Shown piece by piece: positions 22,996 to 30,791 of a stretch of 64,000 nucleotides of DNA; position 1 is the stretch's first letter; the number at the start of each line of letters is the position of its first letter. The stretch is from Mycobacterium sp. SVM_VP21 (GTDB lineage Bacteria > Actinomycetota > Actinomycetes > Mycobacteriales > Mycobacteriaceae): the NCBI GenBank assembly GCA_024758765.1, contig CP101406.1, positions 3,286,001-3,350,000 on the forward strand, read 5' to 3'. The translations under genes were made by a program, and so were the position numbers. A model generated the notes under the pieces. That model was not told where the DNA came from. It did not search any database and was given only the letters and a program-made list of their open reading frames with translations.

Positions 22996-23223
22996 TCAAC
23001 CGGCCACGCCGGCGTTCAACAGGAACCCGTCGGCCACGAAGGCAACCACGCAGATCAGCCAGCCCAGTGCCGGCCAAACGGCCATGCGGCGCCCTCGGGG
23101 ATGACACATCACCGTGCCGCCGATGCGGCGGCGGAACGAGGTCGCTACAGGGTCACGGGGGATAGGCCGGGAGTTCTGTGTCACGGCTAAGTCCACCTGG
23201 GTAGGTCCGGTTTGCTGTCCCAC
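22996..23223 (-). CDS. Small predicted membrane protein
   Basis: Possible 75-residue protein from GTG 23223 or a 37-residue one from an internal ATG (MCHPRGRR). A basic stretch is followed by one clear membrane helix (MAVWPALGWLICVVAFVADGF). No family is recognised. It is supported only by its hydrophobic C-terminus and by lying opposite a stretch with no better reading; the start lacks a good ribosome site. Confidence 0.35.
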   Translation of the reverse strand: MGQQTGPTQVDLAVTQNSRPIPRDPVATSFRRRIGGTVMCHPRGRRMAVWPALGWLICVVAFVADGFLLNAGVAG

Positions 23224-23309
23224 GCCAACCGTGCACCAGCGCGCCAGGGGCGTTCCATTTGTCCAGCCGATTGACAGAAAAAACCTACACAGCCTATCTA
23301 TACATTTAG

Positions 23310-23325
23310 GTTACTCGCGGGTAGC
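23310..23325. promoter_or_regulatory. Palindromic operator candidate upstream of the repeat protein
   Basis: GTTACTCGCGGGTAGC is a near-perfect palindrome (one mismatched pair in the arms and one in the core) in an unusually AT-rich 190 bp gap. It lies about 90 bp before the start of the three-repeat secreted protein. TetR-family sites in mycobacteria often look like TTAC-N-CGCG-N-GTAA. No regulator gene is adjacent, so this is inference. Confidence 0.35.
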
Positions 23326-23414
23326 GTTCTGTCCGTTGTTACCGGTTGCACACGCCTGGCACTGGCGGTGTAACCCGCTGGCTTGAGAAATCGATGGAGA
23401 TGGGGAAGCTCAGA

Positions 23415-25124
23415 ATGATGCACTACCGACTGATCGCCGCAGGTCTGGCCACCGGGGGTGGGTTGCTTACTGCGGCGTTCTTGCAGGCCGCGGTCGCCGT
23501 GGCGGGCCCGGGTGACGATGTTGTCGTGCCGAGTGCCACCGGTGCCGACGCCTTCACCATTGGCGGATACACGTTTGATCCCTTCAACGATGCCACCGGT
23601 GCGGAGGGCTTCTCCCTGGTGCACCCGCTCACCGGCTCCGCGCCACTGCTGACCTTGGGCGGCGGAAGCCCCGGTGGGCTGCTGCCTACCGCTCCCCAGA
23701 ACTTCGAGGTATTCGGTGCCGACGGCACCAGCCTGGGCAGCATTAACTCCAGTGTGGTCGTCACCAACCTGGCGGGTCTGTCCAACACCCAGTTCACCGT
23801 CACCGATGTCACCGCCGCATCCGGTGGTTCGGCGGCGGACCTGCCGGTGACGGGTTCGGTCTATGACGTCTTCAACCTCGGCGGCGGCTTTGCGAACGTT
23901 TACGTTGCCACCCCCGGCGAGGACGGAACTGTCACCGACACCTTCGTGACGCCCTGGGGCAGCATGGACCTGAGCTCGATGTTCGCCGGCTTCAACGCGG
24001 CGGACCCGCTGCAGCCGGGCGACGCCTTCGCCGCGCTGCAGGCCGGGGCGTCGGGAGGCGGCGAGGACGCCTTCGCCATCGGTGGCCTGACCCTGGACCC
24101 GTTCACCGGAACCGGCGACGCGGCGCAGGAGGGTTTCTCGCCGATCACCGCACTCGGCGGCGCGGCGCCGTTGCTGGCCATCGGCGGTGCATCGTTGGGT
24201 GACCCGAGCCACCAAGGCAATGGGCTGGCCTCCCAGGACTTCAACGTGTACAGCGGCACCGGTGACGACGCCACACAGATCGGCACCATCAACACCTCGG
24301 TGGACGTGACCAACCTGTTGGGCATGACCAACACCCAGCTCGTCGTCACCGACGGTTCGGACACCGCCGACGGCCTGCCGGCTGCGGGGACGATCTACGA
24401 CGCGTTCAACTTCGGTGGCGGGTTCGCGAACGTCTACGTCGCCACCCCGGGCGAAAACGGCACCGTCACCGACACGTTCGTCACCCCGTTCGGCAGCATG
24501 GACCTGAGCTGGCTCTTCAGCGGCATGGCCACCGGGATCTCGATGGACCCGGGAGCCGCGTTCGGCGCGCTGAGCGACAGTGCCGTGGGCGAGGACGCCT
24601 TCACCATCGGCGGCACCACCTTCGACCCGTTCACCGGATCTGGAGCCGACGCCGCCTCGGGATTCGCGCCGGTCTTCCAGACCGTCGGTGCGCTGCCGTT
24701 CCTCAACATCGGCGGCGGCACCCCCGGCCTCGACCTCGGGGGCACCTACTTCCCGCTCCCGATCACGGCGCAGGACTTCAACATCTACGACGGCACCGAG
24801 CTGCTCGGTACAGCGCACGCGCAGGAGACCGTCACCCAGTTGTTGGGCCTGACCACCACGGAGTTCGTCATCGACAGCGTGACCCCCGGTGATGACGACG
24901 CAGCGGACCTGCCTGAGGTCGGTTCGGTGTACAGCGTTTTGAACCTCGGTAGCGGTTTCGCCAACGTCTACTCCGCCATCCCCGGGCTGGACGGCGCCGA
25001 CAGCACCATCACCGACACGTTCGTCACCCCGTTCGGTGACTTCGACCTGAGCGGGTTGTTCGGTGGCTTCGACGCCTCGGCATTGATGGACCCGGGCGCT
25101 GCGTTCCTGGGGCTCGACTTCTAG
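23415..25124 (+). CDS. Secreted protein with three ~173-residue tandem repeats
   Basis: No named family recognised. 569 residues from ATG 23415 (GGGGAAG six bases upstream); ATG 23394 is an alternative. Residues 1-30 form a signal peptide (LIAAGLATGGGLLTAAF, then AVAVA before GPG). Three homologous units follow, at about 45-210, 218-386 and 393-567. Each opens with AF(T/A)IGG-x-T-x-DPF, has an N-(L/F)-G-(G/S)-GFANVY block, then TDTFVTP-(W/F)-G-(S/D)-(M/F)-DLS, and ends near PG-x-AF. It is acidic, Gly/Thr-rich and free of cysteine, so extracellular or cell-wall attached beta-rich modules are plausible. It is monocistronic with a strong terminator downstream. Confidence 0.8.
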   Translation: MMHYRLIAAGLATGGGLLTAAFLQAAVAVAGPGDDVVVPSATGADAFTIGGYTFDPFNDATGAEGFSLVHPLTGSAPLLTLGGGSPGGLLPTAPQNFEVFGADGTSLGSINSSVVVTNLAGLSNTQFTVTDVTAASGGSAADLPVTGSVYDVFNLGGGFANVYVATPGEDGTVTDTFVTPWGSMDLSSMFAGFNAADPLQPGDAFAALQAGASGGGEDAFAIGGLTLDPFTGTGDAAQEGFSPITALGGAAPLLAIGGASLGDPSHQGNGLASQDFNVYSGTGDDATQIGTINTSVDVTNLLGMTNTQLVVTDGSDTADGLPAAGTIYDAFNFGGGFANVYVATPGENGTVTDTFVTPFGSMDLSWLFSGMATGISMDPGAAFGALSDSAVGEDAFTIGGTTFDPFTGSGADAASGFAPVFQTVGALPFLNIGGGTPGLDLGGTYFPLPITAQDFNIYDGTELLGTAHAQETVTQLLGLTTTEFVIDSVTPGDDDAADLPEVGSVYSVLNLGSGFANVYSAIPGLDGADSTITDTFVTPFGDFDLSGLFGGFDASALMDPGAAFLGLDF

Positions 25125-25139
25125 CAGTTCGCCTCAACA

Positions 25140-25184
25140 AACACGTCCCGGGCAGCGCGCAAGCGCCGTCCGGGACGTGTTTTG
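25140..25184 (+). terminator. Intrinsic terminator after the repeat protein gene
   Basis: Perfect 12 bp arms AACACGTCCCGG (25140-25151) and CCGGGACGTGTT (25170-25181) run straight into TTTG. Inside the loop GCGC-GCAA-GCGC can form a second stem with a GNRA tetraloop. It also separates the convergent echA gene, whose stop is at 25185, and may terminate both directions. Confidence 0.75.
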
Positions 25185-25940
25185 TCACTGCACCTGGGCC
25201 CGCCCACGTTCCAGTACGGCAGCCCGGTTGGCGGCGACGTCGGCTCCGGTCACGGTCTGTAACCACTGCTTTGCCGCCATCGCCTCCATCCACAGCCCGG
25301 TAGCGGTCTGCGACTCGTCGATGCGGTGATAGGAGGCCAGCAGCGCACGCACCGCGGCCTGGTTGTTGCCGACGATCGACGCCGCCACCCGCAGCGCCGC
25401 GGGCAGCAGCTCGTCGTGGGGCACCACTTCGGTGACCAACCCGGCCCGCAGCGCGTCGGTCGCCGACAGGTAATCGCCGGTCAGGCTCATCCGGCGAGCC
25501 AAGCCCACGCCGACCTTCTGGGGGAGTCGGACACTAAGGCCCCAGGACGGCAGCAAACCGACGCGGGCGTGGGTATCGGCGAATCGGGCCTGCTCCGAGG
25601 CGATCAGGACGTCGCAATACAGCGCCAACTCGAGCCCGCCGGTGACTGCCGCACCGTTGATGGCACCGATCACCGGCTTGGTCATCGGTGGCCACTGTGG
25701 GGAAATGTCTGTCAGTCCAGTGGATTCGCCGAACTCCTTGAGGTCCAACCCGGCGCAGAAAGCCGGATCGGCACCCGTCAGGATCAGCACGTCGACGCGT
25801 GTGTCGGCGTCAGCATCGGCCAGCGCGCCGAAGATGGCCGCACGCAACGCGCCGGACAGCGCATTGCGGGCCTGCGGGCGATTGAGGGCCAGGGTGCGGA
25901 TGCGGTCCTGTGTCTTGACCAGCAGAATTTCGTCGCTCAC
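25185..25940 (-). CDS. echA16: Enoyl-CoA hydratase/isomerase family (EchA16-like)
   Basis: Crotonase-fold enzyme acting on enoyl-CoA in beta-oxidation-type pathways. 251 residues. The oxyanion-hole segments are LTGADPAFCAGLDLKEF (about 55-71) and INGAAVTGGLELALYCDVLIA. RFADTHARVGLLPSWG follows, where the second catalytic acidic residue of classic hydratases is not obvious. The start is GTG 25940, 33 bp from the divergent DUF1802 gene. Similarity to Rv2831 is high by recall; substrate unknown. Confidence 0.88.
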   Translation of the reverse strand: MSDEILLVKTQDRIRTLALNRPQARNALSGALRAAIFGALADADADTRVDVLILTGADPAFCAGLDLKEFGESTGLTDISPQWPPMTKPVIGAINGAAVTGGLELALYCDVLIASEQARFADTHARVGLLPSWGLSVRLPQKVGVGLARRMSLTGDYLSATDALRAGLVTEVVPHDELLPAALRVAASIVGNNQAAVRALLASYHRIDESQTATGLWMEAMAAKQWLQTVTGADVAANRAAVLERGRAQVQ

Positions 25941-25973
25941 CCGTTCACCGTAGCCCCGGCTACGCTGAACGGA

Positions 25974-26525
25974 ATGCACGGTATGGCGTTGAAGGAGTGG
26001 AGCGCTGTCATTGCCGCGCTGCTGGCCGGCCGGCAACGAATCCTGCTGCGCAAAGGCGGCATTCACGAGAAGCGCTTCGATGTCAGCGCCGAGCAGTTCC
26101 TGCTGTTTCCGACATCGGTACACAGCCACGCCGAGCGGGTCCGTCCCGAACACCGCGATCTGCTCGCGCCGGCCGCCGCCGATTCCACCGCTGAGCAGGT
26201 TGTGATACGGGCCGCTGCGAAAGTCGTTGCGGCGCTGCCCGTCGAGCGGCCCGCGGCGCTGGAGGACATTGCGGACTTACACATCTGGACCGCTGAATCG
26301 GTGCGCGCCGATCGGCTGGATTTCCGGCCCAAACATCGGTTGACGGCGTTGATGATCCAGGTGTTCCCGCTGTCGACACCGGTGTGGCTGCCGCGCAGCC
26401 CTGACTACGTCGGCTGCGCCAGCTGGGTGCGGGTACCGATCGCCGACCCGGAGCTGGGTGCCCCGGTGTTCACCGTCGAACAGCTCGAGTCGGTCACCGC
26501 CCGGGTCCGCGACACCGTCGGCTGA
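25974..26525 (+). CDS. DUF1802 family protein
   Basis: 183-residue cytosolic protein. It has the DUF1802 opening ALKEWSAVIAALLAGRQRILLRKGGIHE and the segment FLLFPTSVHSHAERVRPEH typical of this family. Tryptophan-rich strands follow in the second half. The function is unknown; the family often lies near restriction or toxin genes, but no such neighbour is present here. The start ATG 25974 is chosen over ATG 25983 for the family MHG/MALKEW start; either is possible. Confidence 0.82.
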   Translation: MHGMALKEWSAVIAALLAGRQRILLRKGGIHEKRFDVSAEQFLLFPTSVHSHAERVRPEHRDLLAPAAADSTAEQVVIRAAAKVVAALPVERPAALEDIADLHIWTAESVRADRLDFRPKHRLTALMIQVFPLSTPVWLPRSPDYVGCASWVRVPIADPELGAPVFTVEQLESVTARVRDTVG

Positions 26526-26549
26526 AGGGCCCGACGGGACAGATCGCGG

Positions 26550-26858
26550 CTATCGACGGGACCGTAGGGTCCGAATGATCTGTGCCGAGAGCTCTGGGTC
26601 GGCGAGCAGTTGGTCGATCAGCGCCGTCATGACTTCCTGCCCGGTGATACGAGCGCAGCCCACCCGGTCGGCGGCGTCGCGCTGCCACAAATCGAGCCCG
26701 CGATGCTGGGCCGGCGACAGGTCGACCGTGCGGCGGGTTCGGGTTTGACGCAGCGGAATCGGCTCAGTCGGCTTCATCCCCGTCTCGCGCGCCGGCGCCC
26801 AGCCGGTGGCTGGGACGCCGAATCTGCGGTTGTCGAGGGGATCGCTGGCAGCGCTCAT
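26550..26858 (-). CDS. Small hypothetical protein, RHH-like
   Basis: 102 residues from ATG 26858. The first 35 are variable and proline-rich. Then TRTRRTVDLSPAQHRGLDLW resembles the strand and first helix of ribbon-helix-helix DNA-binding proteins, and ITGQEVMTALIDQLLADPELS resembles the following helices. The whole recalls small ParG/VapB-like or plasmid-partition-type proteins. No toxin or ParA partner is next to it. Existence as a gene is fairly likely; the role is inferred only. Confidence 0.55.
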   Translation of the reverse strand: MSAASDPLDNRRFGVPATGWAPARETGMKPTEPIPLRQTRTRRTVDLSPAQHRGLDLWQRDAADRVGCARITGQEVMTALIDQLLADPELSAQIIRTLRSRR

Positions 26859-27257
26859 CGTGTGGACCTTCGGTTGCGATGGAACCTCACCCGGGTACTA
26901 CCGCCAGCGTAGCCCGTCCACCGTCGCGACCGGCATCGGTCGTGGCTTGCGTGATGGTGGTCATGAGCTTGGTCGGCGGATGCGTCCGCTTCGGCCGGAT
27001 GCCTGCTGGCCCAGTTGACACTAATTGTTCATGTCAATATTTATGTAGTATTAGAGAATATTAAATCGGCTCGATCGATCATTATTCCATTAAATACGGA
27101 CCTGCGTGAATCAGTGGATCAGTATGTCAGTAGATGGCTACCTACCTGCGTAAATCGTCCGAGGTCGTGAGGTCACGGCCGGGTGGATATGAAATTGTCG
27201 AGACTCAAAAAATTATTCATTCGAGCCGTTGTCGCGCATCCCTGTCGGTGCTACTCT
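26859..27257. other. Non-coding gap with AT-rich block
   Basis: No convincing gene. Bases about 27015-27110 are AT-rich (ATTGTTCATGTCAATATTTA, then TATTAGAGAATATTAAAT), in sharp contrast to the GC-rich surroundings. They look like a promoter-bearing or horizontally acquired intergenic stretch upstream of the His/Trp-tail peptide gene. Confidence 0.5.
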
Positions 27258-27279
27258 CCGAATATCAAGAGATATTCGG
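27258..27279. promoter_or_regulatory. Perfect 9+9 bp palindrome before the His/Trp peptide gene
   Basis: CCGAATATC and GATATTCGG are perfect inverted repeats around AAGA, ending 24 bases before the ATG at 27303 and just before the ribosome site GAGGGAGG. Depending on the transcript start it is either a repressor operator or a 5' UTR hairpin. ArsR/SmtB-type metal sensors use AT-rich sites of this general form, which fits a possible metal-binding product. Confidence 0.5.
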
Positions 27280-27302
27280 GAATCTTGACGAGGGAGGAAA
27301 TC

Positions 27303-27587
27303 ATGTTGAATTCACGAAATTCGTGCCGGCGCGTGGTCGCCCGAGCGATCGGTGCCGGCGCGGTCGCCGGAGCGCTGTTGGTCGGTGCTGCGGGACCGGC
27401 GCAGGCATCACCGGGGGAATTCGCAGCGCCGCCGGCCGCGGTCCAAGTGGCCGGGAACCAGATCGCCCTCCCGGCTGCACCTGCGGACTCCGTGTTCGCC
27501 ACCGACGTGCACATGGCACCCATGCCGCAGTGGTGGGGCCACCACTGGCGCCATCGGTTGTGGCATCGGTGGTGGTGGTGGTGGTGA
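27303..27587 (+). CDS. Small secreted protein with a His/Trp-rich tail
   Basis: 94 residues with an excellent ribosome site (GAGGGAGG, seven bases before ATG 27303). Residues 1-36 form a signal peptide (basic MLNSRNSCRRVVAR, hydrophobic AIGAGAVAGALLVGAA, cut after QA). The mature part is about 58 residues. A proline/alanine segment leads to an extreme tail (residues 70-94) with five His (70, 80, 81, 84, 88) and nine Trp, ending in five consecutive Trp. Tails like this could bind copper, zinc or haem, or insert into lipid. No family recognised. A lipoprotein gene follows 14 bp downstream, probably co-transcribed. Confidence 0.7.
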   Translation: MLNSRNSCRRVVARAIGAGAVAGALLVGAAGPAQASPGEFAAPPAAVQVAGNQIALPAAPADSVFATDVHMAPMPQWWGHHWRHRLWHRWWWWW

Positions 27588-27601
27588 TCGGGGCCTCGGT
27601 C

Positions 27602-28351
27602 ATGCCACGTATGGACCGCGGTAGGCGGCTTGCCGCCAGATACGGGCTGGTACTGCTGACCGCACTCGGCGCCGGGGTAACCCTCGCCGGGTGCGGCACC
27701 AGCACCGAAGTCGCCCCGGCGGGGCCCGCTGTTGCCCAGTCGCCCATCTCCCAGGCCCCCGCCGCCGGGGCGAACCCGGTGGCCTACGACATCTCACGAG
27801 TGGACGCCGTCTCGAACGACTTTCCGCAAGGTTTCACGGCGCAGGCGCATCCGGCAAAGACGCTGGGGCAGGCCGACATCGACGGGTCCGCGGTCGCCGC
27901 GTTCACCGACGCCCAAGTCGACCCGCCGCAGTGCCGTTCGGTGGTCATCCCGCCGTATGTCGATCCAACCGTCGGCACCGAAGCCGCCGGCGTGATCGGG
28001 CAGGGAGACCAGGGCAACATGTATGTCGTCGCCCTGCGATCGCCCAATCCCATTGCGGTGGCAGCCGATCCGGCGGGCTGCGAGCAGATCTCGCTGGCCG
28101 GATCGCCGGAGGCGACCGGGACGGTGCAACGCATTGCGGCTCCCGCCATCGACGGTGTCACCACCACCGGCGTGAAGCTGTCCGTCGCGGACCCCGCTGA
28201 GGATCCCGACTACCTCTACACGGCGGCGCTCGATGAACGAACATCGGTCGTCGTGATGGGCAGCGCGGACCAGCAGTTGGACCCGCAGCGGTTGATGTCA
28301 GACCTGTTGGTCAAGGCGGTCTCGGCGGTCCGCGGGCAGCAACAGTCGTGA
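27602..28351 (+). CDS. DUF5642-type mycobacterial lipoprotein
   Basis: 249-residue lipoprotein. The N-terminal MPRMDRGRRLAARYG is followed by a hydrophobic core and the lipobox LAGC near residue 31, so it is anchored outside the membrane. The mature domain carries the DUF5642 pattern of mycobacterial lipoproteins: FPQGF, DPPQCRSVV, an AIDGVTTTGVKL strand and a C-terminal LLVKAVSAVRG. These proteins resemble PknH-type sensor domains; ligand unknown. ATG 27602 starts 14 bp after the His/Trp peptide gene, so both may act at the envelope together. Confidence 0.78.
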   Translation: MPRMDRGRRLAARYGLVLLTALGAGVTLAGCGTSTEVAPAGPAVAQSPISQAPAAGANPVAYDISRVDAVSNDFPQGFTAQAHPAKTLGQADIDGSAVAAFTDAQVDPPQCRSVVIPPYVDPTVGTEAAGVIGQGDQGNMYVVALRSPNPIAVAADPAGCEQISLAGSPEATGTVQRIAAPAIDGVTTTGVKLSVADPAEDPDYLYTAALDERTSVVVMGSADQQLDPQRLMSDLLVKAVSAVRGQQQS

Positions 28352-28398
28352 GCCGGCCACACGGGCCGAAATTGCAGTAGTGCGCTACTGAGGGCGCC

Positions 28399-28466
28399 GC
28401 GCCGCGCGCGACTGACGATGTTCTTTGCCAGCCAGGAATCTGGACATCGTCGGTCGCGCGCGGCGC
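28399..28466. repeat. 23 bp inverted repeat forming a long hairpin
   Basis: The left arm is 28399-28421 (GCGCCGCGCGCGACTGACGAT, then GT) and the right arm is 28444-28466. They pair along 23 positions with a single G-T wobble. A 22-base loop itself contains CCAG and CTGG that can pair. It lies between the DUF5642 lipoprotein stop (28351) and the next start (28491). There is no T-run, so a classical terminator is not obvious; a regulatory RNA hairpin or a mobile-repeat remnant are alternatives. Confidence 0.65.
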
Positions 28467-28490
28467 GAACGCAGATCAGGAGTACATGCG

Positions 28491-29144
28491 ATGACTACTG
28501 CAACCCGTACCTGGGCTACCCCGACAGCAGTCGCCGGAATCGCCGTGGTGTGCGCCGGTCTGATCGTCGTCACGCCCGTACCGAGACCTGATATCGAACG
28601 TGCCAAGGTCACGCTGACCGCCGCCGCGGACCTCTTGGACCTGGCGAGCTTGACCGACGTCGTAGCCGACAACCCCGGGGGGCTGCTGGGCCTCGACGAT
28701 CTCACCGGGGAACTCGCCGGCAGTCCGCTCGGTGGCGCAGCGGAGGACACGTTGTGGTGGCAATCTTTGCTCTCCTCGGTGCTGCTTTTGTTCCCAGAGG
28801 AGTGGCGATTCCCCATTATCTTCCTCGTGCCGGGGATACTGTTTTATCTGTGGGGCATCATCACGTGGCCCTTCAATGTGTTAGAAAATTTGGCCCATTC
28901 GGCGTGGGAGTTCATCGCCGAAGTTTTCGGGTTCGATCCCTATCCGGCTGCTGCCGAGGCGTTGGCCACCGCACCTGACACATTCGATCTCCCCCCGTTG
29001 ACCATCGACGGCTGGTTCGACGAAGGCGCGCTTGCCGACGTGGCAATCATGTTGGAGCCCAATGTCGATGGCTTCGACCCACTGGTCGACGCGCCCGGAG
29101 CCATGGACATCGGTGCGCTGCTGAGCGGCGAGTTGATCCCGTGA
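28491..29144 (+). CDS. Exported hydrophobic protein of unknown function
   Basis: 217 residues from ATG 28491, chosen because CAGGAG lies nine bases upstream. Residues 8-30 form an uncleaved signal anchor (TPTAVAGIAVVCAGLIVV). A VPRPDIERAKVTLTAA segment follows, as seen after the leader of several mycobacterial exported proteins. A long hydrophobic region is at about 100-130 (SVLLLF, FPIIFLVPGILFYLWGIITW). The C-terminal 80 residues are acidic. No family recognised. It follows the 23 bp hairpin and converges with the CocE-type gene. Confidence 0.65.
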   Translation: MTTATRTWATPTAVAGIAVVCAGLIVVTPVPRPDIERAKVTLTAAADLLDLASLTDVVADNPGGLLGLDDLTGELAGSPLGGAAEDTLWWQSLLSSVLLLFPEEWRFPIIFLVPGILFYLWGIITWPFNVLENLAHSAWEFIAEVFGFDPYPAAAEALATAPDTFDLPPLTIDGWFDEGALADVAIMLEPNVDGFDPLVDAPGAMDIGALLSGELIP

Positions 29145-29155
29145 CGCTTTGCGGG

Positions 29156-30787
29156 TCAGCGCACCGCGTGCACCGGCAGCACCAGTACCGATGAGCCCAA
29201 GTCGATCGTGTGCGTTGCCGGTCGCTGAGCGGCGCCGCTGATCGCGGGTTCACCGGTGCCCAGGTTGCGGGCGAACCGGGGGTGACAGCCGCCGGCGATC
29301 AGCAGCCGGACCCGGGAACCGGCCGCGAAGCGGTGGGCGATCTGGTCCAGGGTGATCCGGACCGTCCCCGAGGATTGGTTCAGCCGACGGTAGCCGTCGC
29401 TGACATTGCGTGAGCGTCCGCGGGAGTCGACCTCGCTGACCCTGATGAACAGGTCGACGTGCGGGTTGTCGCTGCAATGCGCCAGCTCCACCACCGGGCT
29501 GCCGAACACCTCGACATCCGCGGTCAGCGGCTCCCCGGTGAAGGTCAGCACGTCGGCGCGGCGCGCCAGCACGTCGTCGCGCTGGTAGCCGCCACCCGGG
29601 GCGAGCAGCCGCCCGCCCACCGTGGGAGTGGGGTCGGCGGGATCGTAGTGAAAGCTCGCCGAGTCTGTCGCACCGTCGGCCACCGGGGATTCGGCCAGCC
29701 GCCCGCCCGGCTGCAGCCACCAGCTTCGGCCGGTTGACTCGGGAGGCCAATCCGGCAAGTCACGCCAGCCTCCGCCGCCGGTGATGCTGACGCGCACCGG
29801 GCTGGTTCGCGCCGGCCCGTCGGTGCCGGCCAGGTGAGTGCCGAGCCAGGCCAGGGATTCCGTGGTGACGGTGCGCAGTCCTTTGGTCAGCATCTCGGTG
29901 TGTGTCCACGGTCCGACGGTCAGCGCGACCTCGGCTCCCCGGTCGCCCAGCGTCGCGAACTGGGCCAGCGCCTGATCCAAGAACAGGTCTTGCCAGCCGC
30001 TGAGCAGCAGCACCGGCACCCGGGTCTGCTCCAGGGCGACCGGGTGACGCAACCTGTCCCAGAACGGGTCGTCGCGATCAGGGTGCTCGACCCAGGACTC
30101 GTACCAGGGGGAGCCGTCGCCCAGTAGGGCCCGGCCGGCCGAGCCCAGCGGCAACGCGGCCGCGGCGCGTTTGACCCTGCGTTGCGCGGTCAGCTGTTGC
30201 AGCCCGGCTCGGATCCGCGGACGCACCTCCTGGTGGGCCATCATGTGGCTCCAGCCCAAAAAGTCGTTGAGCGCGAATGACCCCACACCCCAGGTCGACT
30301 GGTACAGATCGTGCGGCCCGACGGTGATGACGGCGGCCTTCAATTCCGGCGGCGGGTCGGCCAGCAACGCCCACTGGGTGAAGCCCAGATACGACAACCC
30401 GATGGTGCCGAAGGACCCGGTGAACCATGGTTGGGTGCGCATCCAGGCCACGGTGTCGGCACCGTCGGCGGCCTCGTTGACCATCGGCTCGAACGCACCG
30501 CCGGAGCCGAAGGTGCCGCGCACACTCTGCAGGATCACCCGGTACCCGCGAGCGGCGTACATCCGGGCGAACACCAGCGAGAACGGGAACTTGCGGCCAT
30601 AGGGGCAGCGCACCAGCAGGGTGCCGGCCACCTCGCCGGTCGGTTGGTAGTGGTCGGCGCGCAGCTGAACCCCGTCGCGCATCGGGATCTGCTCCCGGCG
30701 CACGGTATAACCGGTGGTGGGCGGCGGCAGTCGCCGTAGCGCCCGGTTCACCACAACATCGGCAAGCCGTGGCGAGGTAGTGGCCAC
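29156..30787 (-). CDS. CocE/NonD family alpha/beta hydrolase
   Basis: 543-residue serine hydrolase of the X-Pro dipeptidyl-peptidase/CocE type, acting on esters or acyl-amino bonds. The nucleophile is S132 in GTIGLSYLG. The acid lies in the SGWQDLFLDQ segment and the base in VGPWTHTEM. The C-terminal jelly-roll domain starts near residue 320 (TSPVRVSITGGGGW) and ends HTIDLGSSVLVLPV. It matches Rv2800 in length and context, with the Rv2799-like gene beside it. The start is GTG 30787, four bases after the upstream gene's stop. Substrate unknown. Confidence 0.88.
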   Translation of the reverse strand: MATTSPRLADVVVNRALRRLPPPTTGYTVRREQIPMRDGVQLRADHYQPTGEVAGTLLVRCPYGRKFPFSLVFARMYAARGYRVILQSVRGTFGSGGAFEPMVNEAADGADTVAWMRTQPWFTGSFGTIGLSYLGFTQWALLADPPPELKAAVITVGPHDLYQSTWGVGSFALNDFLGWSHMMAHQEVRPRIRAGLQQLTAQRRVKRAAAALPLGSAGRALLGDGSPWYESWVEHPDRDDPFWDRLRHPVALEQTRVPVLLLSGWQDLFLDQALAQFATLGDRGAEVALTVGPWTHTEMLTKGLRTVTTESLAWLGTHLAGTDGPARTSPVRVSITGGGGWRDLPDWPPESTGRSWWLQPGGRLAESPVADGATDSASFHYDPADPTPTVGGRLLAPGGGYQRDDVLARRADVLTFTGEPLTADVEVFGSPVVELAHCSDNPHVDLFIRVSEVDSRGRSRNVSDGYRRLNQSSGTVRITLDQIAHRFAAGSRVRLLIAGGCHPRFARNLGTGEPAISGAAQRPATHTIDLGSSVLVLPVHAVR

Positions 30788-30791
30788 GCGA

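Noticed and set aside
23298..24818. 506-codon minus-strand frame
   Set aside because: Antisense to the three-repeat secreted protein; its apparent repeats only mirror that gene.
24061..25124. PE/PPE or PE_PGRS membership of the repeat protein
   Set aside because: It has a classical signal peptide, no PE or PPE motif, and repeat units unlike GGA-GGX repeats.
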